Origin: Flavobacteriaceae bacterium
GTDB taxonomy: Bacteria; Bacteroidota; Bacteroidia; Flavobacteriales; Flavobacteriaceae
Direction: 5' to 3'
NCBI GenBank assembly: GCA_029238555.1
Contig: JAQWFV010000096.1
Location: forward strand, 1-15,310
Length of the DNA stretch: 15,310 bases
A model generated the notes under the pieces. That model made no database searches. It saw nothing but the letters and a program-made list of their open reading frames with translations, and was not told the DNA's origin. Both the position numbers and the translations under genes were made by a program. Shown here one piece after another: positions 1 through 7,295 of the stretch. The first letter of the stretch is position 1; each line of letters begins with the position of its first letter.

Positions 1-1111
1 CTGGAAAAAGACCTCCAATAGCAGCAAAACCACCCACCCCTTTGTAGGCACCAGTCTCTGGATTAAATATTTTCTTGAGCTGCTTTACATAAGAACCCAG
101 TGTAGTGACTCCCCTGTCTATTCCCACAGGAATAGATTCTAGGAGTGAATAGCTCTTGGTTTCTATTTCCATAAGGCCTTTGTCTACAAATTGCTGCATG
201 GTCAGGCTTTGCAAAGCCACCCCTAAAGCGGCAGAATCACTTACCTGAGCCATTAAACTCGTTTGTGAGCCATTGGCACGCGCTACTAATACAGACACCT
301 CTTGACCCTTGTTTTTCGCTAAAATATCTTTGGCTTGGTCCAAGTAATAGGCTGTTTCTCCGTTTATTGAAAGCACCTGGTCCATGGCCTGAAAATCTAC
401 CTCCGGATTGACCACATGATCTGGATCGTGACCAGACACCACAAAAGGTTGACGCATAGCCAAGAAACGCATGCGATCTGGATTGTCTAGTAAAGTTTCA
501 ATAAAATCTACTGGAATCTCCAGGTCCTGCAATGCACCATCCCTTTCAATAGTAATAGTATTCCCATTGACAATTTCTAGGAAAATACCCCTAAAGGTTT
601 TTATAGAATTTCCGTCTACAGCTATAATTCTGTCGCCTGTTTGAATACCTAATTTTTCACCAATCTCTTGATCGGTCACTTGGTAACCATCCTTCACGCT
701 TTCGTTGGGAATATACTGCTCTCCATAAGAAAAGGCCATTCCAATAAAAATCAATACCGCCAAGACAAAGTTCACTGTTACCCCGCCAAGCATAATAATC
801 AAACGCTGCCAGGCTGGTTTGGAACGAAATTCCCATTCTTGTGGTTCTTGCTTCATGGCCTCGGTGTCCATGCTTTCGTCAATCATTCCTGAAATTTTCA
901 CATAACCCCCTAAAGGAAGCCAGCCTATTCCATATTCTGTCTCTCCAATCTTCTTTTTAAACAGAGAAAATTTTACGTCAAAAAAGAGGTAGAATTTTTC
1001 TACCCTAGTCTTAAATAATTTAGCCGGAATGAAATGGCCCAATTCGTGAAGGACTATTAAAAGGGAAAGGCTAATAAAAAATTGTATGGCTTGTATGGCA
1101 ATTGGACTCAT
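1..1111 (-). CDS. rseP: RseP-type site-2 zinc metalloprotease (M50), partial
   Basis: Inner-membrane intramembrane protease that cleaves membrane-spanning substrates such as anti-sigma factors. Read on the minus strand from ATG at 1111-1109, the frame stays open to the window edge (370 complete codons); the C-terminus lies outside. The zinc-binding HELGH motif is at residues 22-26 inside the first hydrophobic segment, where family members have it. A conserved GWLPLGGYVKISGM stretch follows, then a second membrane segment (starting near a GGVTVNF motif), then two PDZ-like regions (one around 'GEKLGIQTGDRIIAVDG', one around 'VLSINGETAYYLDQA'). The second catalytic segment (LDG-type motif) would be beyond position 1, so activity cannot be judged from this window. 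No upstream in-frame ATG exists and a -7 promoter element lies about 20 nt upstream. Substrate unknown. Confidence 0.93.
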   Translation of the reverse strand, partial: MSPIAIQAIQFFISLSLLIVLHELGHFIPAKLFKTRVEKFYLFFDVKFSLFKKKIGETEYGIGWLPLGGYVKISGMIDESMDTEAMKQEPQEWEFRSKPAWQRLIIMLGGVTVNFVLAVLIFIGMAFSYGEQYIPNESVKDGYQVTDQEIGEKLGIQTGDRIIAVDGNSIKTFRGIFLEIVNGNTITIERDGALQDLEIPVDFIETLLDNPDRMRFLAMRQPFVVSGHDPDHVVNPEVDFQAMDQVLSINGETAYYLDQAKDILAKNKGQEVSVLVARANGSQTSLMAQVSDSAALGVALQSLTMQQFVDKGLMEIETKSYSLLESIPVGIDRGVTTLGSYVKQLKKIFNPETGAYKGVGGFAAIGGLFP

Positions 1112-1130
1112 ATGTCGTTTTATAAAGGGT

Positions 1131-1138
1131 CAAAAATA
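1131..1138 (-). promoter_or_regulatory. -7 promoter element of rseP (TATTTTTG)
   Basis: Read on the minus strand this is TATTTTTG, a perfect match to the Bacteroidota -7 consensus TAnnTTTG. It ends 20 nt before the rseP ATG. The expected -33 TTTG is only weakly represented (an A/T run near 1156-1162). This is a consensus match, not a mapped start. Confidence 0.55.
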
Positions 1139-1163
1139 CACTATTAAGAACGGGTAAAAAAAT

Positions 1164-1178
1164 ATGAGACCGTCTCAT
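1164..1178. promoter_or_regulatory. 15-nt perfect palindrome in the rseP/SCO1 intergenic region (candidate operator)
   Basis: ATGAGAC-C-GTCTCAT: two perfect 7-nt arms around a single central base. It lies in the divergent intergenic region, about 46 nt upstream of the inferred rseP transcription start and about 46 nt upstream of the SCO1 -33 element. Its size and symmetry suit a dimeric helix-turn-helix regulator. It has no following T-run on either strand, so a terminator is unlikely. The regulator is not known. Confidence 0.5.
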
Positions 1179-1223
1179 GAGGCAATTTTAAGAATTAATT
1201 AATACCCGTCAGCAGCATGAAAC

Positions 1224-1255
1224 TTTGTCGCTTCTTAAAGGATGCCTTACCTTTG
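1224..1255 (+). promoter_or_regulatory. Promoter of the SCO1 gene (TTTG, 20 bp, TACCTTTG)
   Basis: A perfect -33 element TTTG at 1224-1227, a 20-bp spacer and a perfect -7 element TAnnTTTG (TACCTTTG) at 1248-1255. This is the best complete Bacteroidota promoter in the window. Transcription should begin near 1260-1263, giving a leader of about 20 nt before the ATG at 1282. It also shows that longer in-frame starts such as TTG at 1225, inside the promoter, are not used. Confidence 0.75.
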
Positions 1256-1281
1256 TAGGTGCAAACCCTATTTTGTTACCC

Positions 1282-1971
1282 ATGAAAAATTACTTTTTGG
1301 CCTATAAAAAGTTTTGGATGGCATTTTTAGCACTTTCTTCGGTCATTTTATACCTTTTTTACAATGCCTTAAAGCCTGCTAGAATACTCCCCATTTACCA
1401 ACCTAATATGGTGAATACAGAATTGGTAGACACTACAGTTCAGTACATTAGAAAGTACCACAGCATTCCTGACTTTTCCCTGGTGAATCAGTTGGGAGAC
1501 ACCATTACCCAAGACACTTTTAAGGATAAAATATACATTGCAGATTTCTTTTTCACTACTTGCCTCACTATTTGCCCCATCATGACAGGGCATATGGGTG
1601 AGATCCAAGAAGTGCTAAAAGACCAAGAAGACGTGCTGCTGTTGTCTCATTCGGTGACACCTGTTCGAGACTCTGTTCCTGTACTTTATCAGTACGGTGT
1701 AGAAAAAGGCGTCAATCCAAAAAAATGGCATTTGGTTACCGGACCCAAAAAAGACATCTATGACTTGGCTAGAAAATCTTATTTGGTGGCCAAAGATGAG
1801 GGCGGTAGCGGCCCTTTTGACCTAGTTCACACAGAAAATTTTGTGCTTATAGACAAGCAAAAAAGAATTAGGGGGTATTATGACGGGACAGACCCAGCTG
1901 CTATACAAACACTTTTAGAAGATTTAAAAGTACTTCAGAAAACCTATGCAGAGATAGCGGCCAACAAATAA
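1282..1971 (+). CDS. SCO1/SenC/PrrC family thioredoxin-fold copper protein
   Basis: Membrane-anchored periplasmic protein of the Sco family, which delivers copper to, or manages thiols of, the CuA site of cytochrome c oxidase. The 229-residue product starts at ATG 1282, chosen because the promoter at 1224-1255 lies within the longer open frame. Residues 11-30 form one N-terminal membrane anchor. The thioredoxin-like domain runs from about residue 60, with the copper-binding CxxxC pair at C94 and C98 (TTCLTICP) and the distal histidine ligand at H183 (LVHTENF); all three known Cu ligands are present. In place of the SVDPxxDTP loop of many relatives it has SVTPVRDSVP (from S124). It lies upstream of feoAB, but feoA has its own -7 element. 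No oxidase genes are in view, so the partner is inferred from the family only. Confidence 0.92.
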   Translation: MKNYFLAYKKFWMAFLALSSVILYLFYNALKPARILPIYQPNMVNTELVDTTVQYIRKYHSIPDFSLVNQLGDTITQDTFKDKIYIADFFFTTCLTICPIMTGHMGEIQEVLKDQEDVLLLSHSVTPVRDSVPVLYQYGVEKGVNPKKWHLVTGPKKDIYDLARKSYLVAKDEGGSGPFDLVHTENFVLIDKQKRIRGYYDGTDPAAIQTLLEDLKVLQKTYAEIAANK

Positions 1972-2029
1972 GTCCTTTTAAATAGCTAAAAAAACAATCC
2001 TTATCCTGTTCTAACTTATTTAATTGGTG

Positions 2030-2037
2030 TATTTTTG
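2030..2037 (+). promoter_or_regulatory. -7 promoter element of feoAB (TATTTTTG)
   Basis: TATTTTTG matches TAnnTTTG exactly and lies 28 nt upstream of the feoA start. The -33 position has no clear TTTG (CCTG at 2005-2008, 21-bp spacing), as might be expected for a regulated promoter. The leader that follows carries a partial match to the candidate metal operator near 8842. Confidence 0.55.
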
Positions 2038-2065
2038 GCTTACTTATAATCAATCTAAATAAACA

Positions 2066-2293
2066 TTGGAGCGAACAGTAGCCCATCTTAAGAGAGGAGA
2101 AAAAGGAATTATTCAAGAATTCCCAGATAATTTCTTACCCATTAAACTGCTAGAATTAGGCTGTTTACCCGGCAATGAAATAGAACTAATTCAAATAGCT
2201 CCCCTCAAAGACCCACTCTATGTAAATGTAAACGGATCTCATATTGCCATTAGGCGAGACGTTGCTGCCAAAATATTCATTAAAACTATTTAG
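2066..2293 (+). CDS. feoA: FeoA family small SH3-like ferrous transport accessory protein
   Basis: A 75-residue cytoplasmic protein of the FeoA family: a small SH3-like beta-barrel needed for FeoB-dependent ferrous iron uptake, thought to act on the FeoB G domain. The sequence has the expected elements: an N-terminal LKRGEKGIIQEF turn, a LLELGCLPGNEIELI strand pair, and a C-terminal IAIRRDVAAKIFI stretch. The start is TTG at 2066; an in-frame TAA at 2060-2062 closes the frame just upstream and no ATG is available before the conserved core, so a non-ATG start is almost forced. The stop is 2 nt before the feoB ATG, indicating translational coupling. Confidence 0.93.
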   Translation: MERTVAHLKRGEKGIIQEFPDNFLPIKLLELGCLPGNEIELIQIAPLKDPLYVNVNGSHIAIRRDVAAKIFIKTI

Positions 2294-2295
2294 GA

Positions 2296-4512
2296 ATGAG
2301 CAAGCGATTGAATGTAGCCCTTATTGGAAATCCAAATACAGGAAAAACATCTGTTTTTAATCAGCTCACCGGACTGAATCAAAAAGTAGGTAACTATCCA
2401 GGCATTACAGTAGAGAAAAAAGAAGGTATCTGTAAATTAGCCAGAGGCGTTAAAGCGCATATTATTGACCTTCCAGGAACATACAGTCTCAACACCACCT
2501 CATTAGACGAGAGTGTAGTCATTGAGCTATTGCTCAACAAAAACGACAAAGATTACCCAGACGTAGCTGTAGTTATTACAGATGTAGAGAACTTAAAGAG
2601 AAATTTACTGCTCTTTACGCAGATCAAAGACCTCAGAATACCGAGTATTCTAGTGATTAATATGGCAGACAGAATGCCTAAAAAGGGGATTAGTCTAGAC
2701 ATTCCTGCGCTAGAGGCTGCGCTAGATACTAAAATTGCCTTGGTCAGCACCAGAAAACAAACCGGTATTGACAGCCTTAAAAGTTATATTGCAGATTACA
2801 AAAGCCTATCCGACAAACCCATTACAGAAACCGAAAGGATAGATCTTGCTTATTTTGAGAAATTAAAAAACACCTTCCCCAAAGAAGACCTGTACAAATT
2901 ATGGCTCGTGATTACACAGGATGTGAATTTCACCCCCATAGAAAAAAACCAAACACCAGATACCTCTAGTTTTACCACTAAGTCCAAAGTAGATTTAAAA
3001 AGACTGCAGCAACGAGAAACCATCCTGAGGTACCAATTTATAAATGATGTCCTTAAAAAAGGATACCAAGTAGACGCTTCTGCAGCCAAAGGCCTAAGAG
3101 CTTCTTTAGATAAAATCCTTACCCACCACATATTTGGATACCTGATCTTTTTTATTATACTGATCAGTATATTTCAAGTAATTTACGACTGGAGTAATAT
3201 CCCCATGGATTTTATTGATGGCTTTTTTGCCCATGCGAGTAATTGGGTAAAAACAAATTTACCTCCGGGTGCATTCACAGACTTACTGGCAGAGGGTGTG
3301 GTAGCTGGTATTGGAGGGATCGTCATATTTATTCCACAAATTGCTTTCTTATTCTTATTCATATCGCTGCTAGAAGAGAGTGGTTATATGAGTAGGGTGG
3401 TCTTTTTAATGGATCGCGTTATGCGTCCTTTTGGACTGAGCGGGAAAAGTATTGTACCGCTTATTTCAGGAACAGCATGTGCCATTCCTGCGGTTATGGC
3501 CACCAGAACTATTGAGGATTGGAAGGAACGACTCATCACTATATTAGTCACACCTTTTACTACCTGCTCTGCCCGTTTACCCGTCTATTTGATCATCATT
3601 GGCCTAGTCATTCCAGAGGGGACTTTTCTAGGTCTGAGCTATAGAGCGCTCACGCTCATGCTTTTATACTTGATTGGTTTTGTAGCTGCCATTTTAGGGG
3701 CTATGGTACTCAACAAGGTGCTGAAGTTTAAAAAACGCCATTTTTTCGTGATTGAAATGCCCAATTACAAGCTCCCCTTACTCAAAAATGTAGCGATTAC
3801 CGTAGGGGAAAAGACCAAGAGTTTTGTATTTGGCGCAGGAAAAATAATCTTAGCCATTTCTATTGTCCTTTGGTTTTTAGGATCCAATGGACTTTCTGAT
3901 AATTTTAAAGAGGCAGACCGACTTGTGGCAGAAAAAGTAGCCCAAGAGGGTTTTACACCATTTAATCAAACCAATATTCTAAGTGGGGTACAAGATGCAG
4001 CAGTAGCATACGACTCCTTAGGCATAGCGATGGAAAAAAGCCAATGGTTGGCGCTTGAAAAAGAACGCCTGGAAGCAACCGCATTGAGTCAGGAAATTGC
4101 CAGCTTTAAACTGGAGAACTCTTATATGGGTTACCTGGGAAAAGCCATTACACCCATTGTAGCTCCATTGGGTTACGACTGGAAAATTGGTATTGCTGTA
4201 CTAACTTCTTTTGCTGCGCGTGAGGTGTTTGTGGGTACCTTGGCCACCATTTATGCCGTTGGAACAGATGAGGTAGACACCATTCAAAATAGAATGGCAG
4301 CGGAAACTAACCCGCGTACTAAAGGAAAATTATTTAATCTAGCTTCAGGAGTCTCCCTCATGCTTTTCTACGCTTTTGCCATGCAGTGTATGAGTACACT
4401 AGCCGTAGTAAAAAGAGAGACCAATTCTTGGTACTGGCCAAGCATACAATTTACTTTCATGAGCGGCATGGCTTACTTAGTGGCATTAATCGCTTATCAA
4501 ATATTAAAATAG
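2296..4512 (+). CDS. feoB: Ferrous iron transporter FeoB (G-protein-coupled permease)
   Basis: Full-length FeoB, 738 residues, importing Fe(II) across the inner membrane. The N-terminal G domain has G1 GNPNTGKT (residues 11-18), switch T38 within GNYPGIT, G3 DLPG (58-61) and G4 NMAD (122-125). A helical linker follows, then the first membrane segment from about residue 276. Both gate regions are present: SGTACAIPAVMATR (C395) and TPFTTCSARLPVY (C424), with a third conserved cysteine at C698 (MQCMSTLA); these match the family's transport-path cysteines in context and spacing. Between the last two membrane blocks there is a hydrophilic stretch of roughly 70 residues (about 530-605), probably periplasmic. 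It follows feoA by 2 nt and its TAG stop abuts the ATG of the next small gene, so three genes form one operon. Confidence 0.97.
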   Translation: MSKRLNVALIGNPNTGKTSVFNQLTGLNQKVGNYPGITVEKKEGICKLARGVKAHIIDLPGTYSLNTTSLDESVVIELLLNKNDKDYPDVAVVITDVENLKRNLLLFTQIKDLRIPSILVINMADRMPKKGISLDIPALEAALDTKIALVSTRKQTGIDSLKSYIADYKSLSDKPITETERIDLAYFEKLKNTFPKEDLYKLWLVITQDVNFTPIEKNQTPDTSSFTTKSKVDLKRLQQRETILRYQFINDVLKKGYQVDASAAKGLRASLDKILTHHIFGYLIFFIILISIFQVIYDWSNIPMDFIDGFFAHASNWVKTNLPPGAFTDLLAEGVVAGIGGIVIFIPQIAFLFLFISLLEESGYMSRVVFLMDRVMRPFGLSGKSIVPLISGTACAIPAVMATRTIEDWKERLITILVTPFTTCSARLPVYLIIIGLVIPEGTFLGLSYRALTLMLLYLIGFVAAILGAMVLNKVLKFKKRHFFVIEMPNYKLPLLKNVAITVGEKTKSFVFGAGKIILAISIVLWFLGSNGLSDNFKEADRLVAEKVAQEGFTPFNQTNILSGVQDAAVAYDSLGIAMEKSQWLALEKERLEATALSQEIASFKLENSYMGYLGKAITPIVAPLGYDWKIGIAVLTSFAAREVFVGTLATIYAVGTDEVDTIQNRMAAETNPRTKGKLFNLASGVSLMLFYAFAMQCMSTLAVVKRETNSWYWPSIQFTFMSGMAYLVALIAYQILK

Positions 4513-4656
4513 ATGAACCTACTCCAAGACATACTCACTTATGCCTGTGTTGCAGCAGCCACCGGGTTTTTGGCGATTAAATGGTTCTTTCCGCGACTAC
4601 TAAAAAGCAAAAAAAGTGGTAGCCAAAAAAATTGTGGCACAGATTGTGGTTGTTAA
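4513..4656 (+). CDS. FeoB-associated Cys-rich membrane protein (47 aa)
   Basis: A short gene starting at the ATG directly after the feoB stop (no gap). The 47-residue product begins MNLLQDILTY, has one membrane segment at about residues 8-28, then a basic, Lys/Ser-rich linker and a C-terminal cysteine cluster CGTDCGC (residues 41-47). This arrangement, one membrane helix plus a Cys tail directly behind feoB, is the hallmark of the FeoB-associated Cys-rich membrane protein family. By context it is a candidate FeoC-like partner that may bind Fe(II) at the pore or stabilise FeoB, but its activity is not established. It is short enough to fall below common gene-length cut-offs. Confidence rests on context plus the Cys pattern. 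Confidence 0.88.
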   Translation: MNLLQDILTYACVAAATGFLAIKWFFPRLLKSKKSGSQKNCGTDCGC

Positions 4657-4744
4657 AAAGGTATTAAAACAGGCTTAAAGTTATGCTAAAACAAAGCAGT
4701 GTTTGGCCAAAGAATGTAAGTTTAAACCCCTTAAAACCAATCAA

Positions 4745-6370
4745 ATGCCTTCTATTTCTCTAAGAGTAGTACTCCTCATCCTAGGTCTTATAAGTAGTTT
4801 ACTGCTTCACAGCCAAACAGCAGACCCTCGTTTAAAAAACCACACTGAGCGGGATTCATCTGCTAAAAAGATGGCTCAACCACTCCAAACAAAGACCCTT
4901 TCCAGTGTACTGCTAGACTCACTCACCAAATCACCCATTGCATACGCCAGTATAGTACTCAAAAACAACCAAGGTGTTATTACCAATGAAGAAGGGGCTT
5001 TTAGCATTCAATTGCCCCAAGATGTGCAATTATCTGACTCTGTTACAGTGTCTTCTATGGGCTATGAGAAAAAACAATTTCTCCTTTCAGCAGTAGGAGA
5101 TACCTTATTGATCGCATCTAAAGAAATTGTTCTCAATGGGGTTATTGTGAGCAATAAAAACCTGAGCGCCCAAGATATTGTCCTTAAAATAAAAGAAAAC
5201 CTATCCCAGAATCACCCACAAAATCTCACCACTAAAAGGCTGTTTTTTAGGGCTTCTGAAACCCAATATATGAGCAAAATGGATGTAGATTTTAAAAAGT
5301 CTAGCATTGGAGCGCTCAACGAAAAATTCATTGACTCCGTCATGGGTCTTATTCCCAGAAACGGAGCGTACTTCACGGAAGTCCTGGCAGATCTACATGG
5401 AGACTATACCGAAAAAAACCAAAAAATAAAGCTCATTAAAGCCTCCAAATTGTACGACAAAGAGAATGAGGTGAGTTTTGAGGGTATTGAGAAAAAGTTC
5501 GATGAGATCTTTGAACAAAATGTGAAAAAAGACTCCTACCTCAAAGTAAAATCTGGCTGGTTTTCTACCAAGGTTTCTTCGGATGAATTGTTCTACAAAG
5601 AAGCTGTTATAGACAGCAGCAATGTGGCTTTATTAGATTCCCTTGCTACCGTAAAAAAAGAACAAGACCTTAAGCGAAAAGAAGGTTTTGCCAGTCATAG
5701 GAAAAACAGAATGGGTCGTTTATTTGAAAGGCTTTTTTTTAATGAAGACAGTCCATTTGACTTTTTATTTAAAGACAATAGGTATGAGATTCGCTTGGAA
5801 GACTTTACCTATTTAGGTGCCCTTCCAGTCTATCAATTGCGCTTTACCTCAAAAGGACGCTCAGACTATAACGCTATATTATATGTAAATGCAGACGACT
5901 TTGGCGTAGTTCGTTTGGACTTTAAAAACAGTCAAATATTAAAGAAGGTGAAGCTCTTAGGTTTCTCTTATGTCAATTACCTATGCGAGGGGAAAGCCTT
6001 TTTTACCAAAACGGAAGACCTGGGGTACCAATTGAGCTATTTAGAGGAAACCGCTGCAGAAAAAGTGGGGATTAAAAGGCCCATAAAAATTGTAGAGAAG
6101 AACAAAAATACCCGAGGTAGGAGAAAACAAAACGAGCTGATTGTAGGTATAGATTTTGAAATCAACAGTCAGAATAAGAATGAAATTGTTGTTTTTAGCC
6201 ACAAGGCTATTGATCCGGAAACCTTTAAAACCATCAAAGAAGACAATAAGATACTACCCGCTTATTTGCCTAAATACGATCCAAATTTCTGGGAGGGATA
6301 CAATATTATTGAACCCAATACAGCCATAAAGTCCTTTTCCGCCGCATCCCAAACTAAGCCCAACAATTAA
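4745..6370 (+). CDS. Exported carboxypeptidase-regulatory-like domain protein
   Basis: A 541-residue exported protein. The ATG at 4745 gives a clean signal peptide (basic/polar MPSISLR, hydrophobic 8-21, likely cleavage near residues 23-24, LHS-Q), so the longer TTG-started frame from 4703 is not preferred. Residues about 50-130 form the carboxypeptidase-regulatory-like beta-sandwich that is common at the N-terminus of Bacteroidota outer-membrane proteins (LLDSLTKSPIAYASI, TNEEGAFSI, VSSMGYEKKQF). The remaining 400 residues are mixed alpha/beta with lysine-rich stretches; near residues 350-420 they resemble the strand-rich 'Y-x-LRFTSKGR...AILYVNADDFGVVRLDF' region of flavobacterial proteins with this domain. 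No TonB-plug or SusC barrel is seen. Role unknown; probably outer-membrane or periplasmic. Its stop overlaps the stop of the convergent gene. Confidence 0.75.
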   Translation: MPSISLRVVLLILGLISSLLLHSQTADPRLKNHTERDSSAKKMAQPLQTKTLSSVLLDSLTKSPIAYASIVLKNNQGVITNEEGAFSIQLPQDVQLSDSVTVSSMGYEKKQFLLSAVGDTLLIASKEIVLNGVIVSNKNLSAQDIVLKIKENLSQNHPQNLTTKRLFFRASETQYMSKMDVDFKKSSIGALNEKFIDSVMGLIPRNGAYFTEVLADLHGDYTEKNQKIKLIKASKLYDKENEVSFEGIEKKFDEIFEQNVKKDSYLKVKSGWFSTKVSSDELFYKEAVIDSSNVALLDSLATVKKEQDLKRKEGFASHRKNRMGRLFERLFFNEDSPFDFLFKDNRYEIRLEDFTYLGALPVYQLRFTSKGRSDYNAILYVNADDFGVVRLDFKNSQILKKVKLLGFSYVNYLCEGKAFFTKTEDLGYQLSYLEETAAEKVGIKRPIKIVEKNKNTRGRRKQNELIVGIDFEINSQNKNEIVVFSHKAIDPETFKTIKEDNKILPAYLPKYDPNFWEGYNIIEPNTAIKSFSAASQTKPNN

Positions 6371-6756
6371 ATAATATGGGCAATATAAGTATAGGCCAAA
6401 AGTGCCCATCCTATAGTAAGCAACAAGCCTCCTAGTGGGGTAATTGGCCCTAAAAAACGAGCTTTTTTGCCAAAAACAGCAGCAAGGACTAGACCGTAAA
6501 TGGAGAAAGAAAACAGAAAAGTACCGATCAGAAAACAGCCTACAATATAATCTTCTACAGGACTGTTATAGCTAAAATTATACCCCAATACCAAGAGTAA
6601 AATGGCATGAAATAATTGGTATTTTACCGCTGTCTCGAAACTGGCCAGCTGGCTGGCTGATGCCTTTTTCTTTAGCCAATGCGCCCCAAAAGCGCCAAAA
6701 ACAACAGACAACATGCCCAGCAGGGCACCTAAAAATTGTGTGAGTAAAACAGCCAT
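6367..6756 (-). CDS. DUF423 family small membrane protein
   Basis: A 129-residue integral membrane protein with four hydrophobic segments (about 4-24, 47-62, 70-93, 105-127). It carries the family's conserved patches: GAFGAHWLK (residues 21-29), TAVKYQLFHA (42-51), GTFLFSFSIYGL (78-89) and LGPITPLGGLLLTIGW (102-117). DUF423 proteins are widespread and of unknown function. It follows the DUF2141 gene by 53 nt without a clear promoter and may be co-transcribed with it. Its TAA overlaps the TAA of the convergent gene within a TTAA tetranucleotide at 6367-6370. Confidence 0.9.
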   Translation of the reverse strand: MAVLLTQFLGALLGMLSVVFGAFGAHWLKKKASASQLASFETAVKYQLFHAILLLVLGYNFSYNSPVEDYIVGCFLIGTFLFSFSIYGLVLAAVFGKKARFLGPITPLGGLLLTIGWALLAYTYIAHII

Positions 6757-6809
6757 AGTAATTAAATTTTTAAGGTTTTATGTGCAGTAAAAGCATTGTT
6801 TACACTGCG

Positions 6810-7250
6810 CTAATTATTTTCTAAGGGTATTGAAAGGTTTGTATTTTCTCCTGTTGTTATAGTGAAAGCGCAGGCTTTAAAACTCGGAGGGCCAAAGGTA
6901 CGCAATTGGGCATTTGAAAAACCCAGAGGCTCTGTAGGAATACCCAACCAGTTTTTATCCATAACTCCGTTGTCATTCTGGTCTTGATACAAGGCTATCG
7001 CATAAGTACCTGCGGGAAGGGAGTCTATCACTACTGTGGTGGTTCCCATTGTAGCGGGAACTACTTTGCTGGCAAATACCTCTTCGAAATCTAAAAAATT
7101 TGCTTCACTGTCATAGAGCGCAATACGCATGACACCCAAGGGTGCTTTGACCTCCCGCACTTGGAGGTGAAGTGTGGCAGATGGGGGACGCTGATTTTTA
7201 GGGGACAAGAATAAAAGCATCGGCCCTAGGGCCAAGAAAAACCATTTCAT
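6810..7250 (-). CDS. DUF2141 family exported protein
   Basis: A 146-residue protein with an N-terminal hydrophobic signal (MKWFFLALGPMLLFLSP), followed by a single compact beta-sandwich domain. The DUF2141 signature is clear: GVMRIALYDSEANFL early, LPAGTYAIALYQDQNDNG in the middle and WLGIPTEPLGFSNA after it. The acidic loop D90-x-N92-D93-N94-G95-x-x-D98 resembles a calcium-binding loop, as in many members. Function unknown; in Bacteroidota such genes are often near metal or carotenoid genes, but I see nothing here that proves a link. It has its own -7 element at 7268-7275, so it need not depend on the upstream metal operon. Confidence 0.9.
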   Translation of the reverse strand: MKWFFLALGPMLLFLSPKNQRPPSATLHLQVREVKAPLGVMRIALYDSEANFLDFEEVFASKVVPATMGTTTVVIDSLPAGTYAIALYQDQNDNGVMDKNWLGIPTEPLGFSNAQLRTFGPPSFKACAFTITTGENTNLSIPLENN

Positions 7251-7267
7251 AGCAAAAGTCTTTTTTA

Positions 7268-7275
7268 CAAATATA
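7268..7275 (-). promoter_or_regulatory. -7 promoter element of the DUF2141 gene (TATATTTG)
   Basis: On the minus strand this is TATATTTG, an exact TAnnTTTG match, 17 nt upstream of the ATG at 7250. The -33 region would overlap the end of the ZIP gene and has no clear TTTG. Confidence 0.5.
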
Positions 7276-7295
7276 ACTGCTAATCGTTAGAATGG

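Noticed and set aside
1225..1281. N-terminal extension of the SCO1 frame from TTG at 1225
   Set aside because: It overlaps the -33 and -7 promoter elements, and the ATG at 1282 gives a normal membrane anchor.
4703..4744. TTG-started extension of the exported protein
   Set aside because: The added residues are polar and basic and would precede a well-formed signal peptide that starts at ATG 4745.
6782..6810. Imperfect stem (GTGCAGT with ACTGCGC, 15-nt loop) after the DUF2141 gene
   Set aside because: One mismatch, long loop and no T-run on the minus strand; not a convincing terminator.
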